The position numbers and the translations under genes are program-made. The notes beneath the pieces are model-generated. The model was not told where the DNA came from, made no database searches, and was given only the letters and a program-made list of their open reading frames with translations. Shown one piece after another: positions 13,831 through 14,564 of a stretch of 14,564 nucleotides of DNA. Positions within the stretch are counted from its first letter, which is position 1. Every line of letters begins with the position of its first letter. Source of the DNA: Clostridia bacterium (lineage in GTDB: Bacteria; Bacillota; Clostridia; Oscillospirales; CAG-272); the NCBI GenBank assembly GCA_017556845.1, contig JAFYMA010000088.1:1-14564 (forward strand). Reading direction: 5' to 3'.

Positions 13831-14564
13831 TTGAAAAAAATACTGAACATATTCAGCATAGCTGTTATTATAGCCGTTATCTGCCCTTTGATGATCGCCG
13901 TTTTTGCCGATAACGGTCAGCTTGGCGCGCTTACGTACGAGCTTTCAGACGACGGTCTGCTCACAATAAGCGGTAACGGAAAAATGGACGGTTTTACAGC
14001 CGAAGAGGGCGCACCGTGGAGCGAAAAGGCACAGAGCATATTGTCCGTTGAAATAAAGGACGGAGTTGAAAGTATAGGCGCATACGCCTTTTACGGATGC
14101 GAAAATCTCGTATCGGTGAGCATTGCCCCGTCCGTTTTATCGGTCGGTAAGGATGCGTTTCTGAATACAGGTATTTATAACGATATTGTAAATTGGGCTG
14201 ACGGGGCGCTCTATATTTCTCACGTTCTGATACGCGCGGACAGTGAATTTAACGGCCGTTATTCCGTTGACGTTGACACCCGCGTTATAGCGGACTGTGC
14301 GTTTGAAGACTGTGACGGCGTGACGGGCGTAACGCTTCCGTCAAACCTTAAAACCATCGGAGATAGGGCGTTTTTCGGCTGCTCATCTCTTTCTGCCGTA
14401 ACCGTACCGTCATCGGTAAGCAAGATAGGCAATGCGGCGTTCGCCTGCTCGGACGGCGGAATTAAAAGCATAAGCGTAAACAGTAAAAACACGCATTTCA
14501 AGAGCGTTGACGGTGTGCTTTACAGCTACGATATGTCATCTGTAACAGTGTTTCCCGCACAAAA
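13831..14564 (+). CDS. BspA-type leucine-rich-repeat secreted protein, 3' end outside window
   Basis: From a TTG start the frame is open for 244 codons to the window edge. Residues 1-26 are a signal peptide (KKILNIF, hydrophobic core, probable cleavage after VFA). Residues 30-64 are the conserved N-cap of clostridial BspA proteins (LTYELSDDGLLTISGNGKMD, then APW). Treponema/BspA-type LRR_5 repeats follow from about 71, with cores such as VESIGAYAFYGCENL (79-93), LKTIGDRAFFGCSSL (173-187) and VSKIGNAAFACSDGG (196-210). One less regular segment (about 117-162) carries the pattern VIADCAFEDC. LRR_5 proteins are surface or secreted binding proteins; the ligand is unknown, and any anchor or hydrolase domain would lie beyond the window. 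It is transcribed divergently from rpsO. Confidence 0.88.
   Translation, partial: MKKILNIFSIAVIIAVICPLMIAVFADNGQLGALTYELSDDGLLTISGNGKMDGFTAEEGAPWSEKAQSILSVEIKDGVESIGAYAFYGCENLVSVSIAPSVLSVGKDAFLNTGIYNDIVNWADGALYISHVLIRADSEFNGRYSVDVDTRVIADCAFEDCDGVTGVTLPSNLKTIGDRAFFGCSSLSAVTVPSSVSKIGNAAFACSDGGIKSISVNSKNTHFKSVDGVLYSYDMSSVTVFPAQ

Noticed and set aside
13203..14501. Minus-strand frames antisense to the LRR gene (14259-14501) and plus-strand frames antisense to rpsO
   Set aside because: The opposite strands carry recognisable LRR repeats and S15. The shadows have no motif or ribosome binding site.
1..14564. CRISPR array, tRNA/rRNA genes, insertion sequences, toxin-antitoxin or phage genes
   Set aside because: No regularly spaced direct repeats, tRNA cloverleaf, transposase, terminal inverted repeats or phage-like genes were found on reading both strands.

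Overview
The window reads as chromosomal DNA of a low-to-moderate GC, Gram-positive, spore-forming clostridium, most like the gut Oscillospiraceae/Ruminococcaceae. The basis is a germination protease gene (gpr), a dockerin-bearing secreted protein, a BspA-type leucine-rich-repeat surface protein, a clostridial YfhO membrane protein, sigma-A promoters with strong purine-rich ribosome binding sites, and an rpsO gene with its own promoter and leader. No phage, IS, CRISPR, tRNA or rRNA signal was seen.

Left part (1-2936). On the minus strand a phosphocholine cytidylyltransferase-like gene is followed, 2 nt downstream, by a choline-kinase-like gene that runs off the left edge. This looks like a CDP-choline type activation pair for decorating the cell envelope, driven by a consensus promoter at 1316-1344. 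Upstream lies a minus-strand flavin-binding PPOx/NimA-like gene, divergent from gpr on the plus strand. The shared intergenic region carries a sigma-A-like promoter for the flavoprotein and a possible forespore sigma-F-like promoter for gpr.

Middle (2937-5303). A plus-strand gene encodes a 705-residue secreted protein: signal peptide, dockerin-like module, two ricin-type beta-trefoils with exact 47-residue repeats, and an NlpC/P60-like cysteine hydrolase. It ends at a 17-bp perfect hairpin terminator.

Right part (5336-13041). Six minus-strand genes are packed as an apparent operon, in transcription order dusB, YfhO-family membrane protein, small SGNH hydrolase, ilvE, RluA-family pseudouridine synthase, DUF3810 membrane metallopeptidase-like protein. 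Most junctions are 0-15 nt or overlap. It mixes RNA modification, branched-chain amino acid metabolism and envelope functions. The YfhO/SGNH pair is the most suggestive functional coupling.

Right end (13151-14564). rpsO (S15) is a monocistronic unit on the minus strand with a strong promoter, a leader of about 110 nt and a strong terminator. Divergent from it, a BspA-type LRR secreted protein starts with TTG and runs off the right edge.

Nothing here is clearly a new defence or mobile system. The main points for a second look are the lectin-hydrolase architecture, the extended cytidylyltransferase, the YfhO-SGNH coupling, the DUF3810 protein and the rpsO leader.
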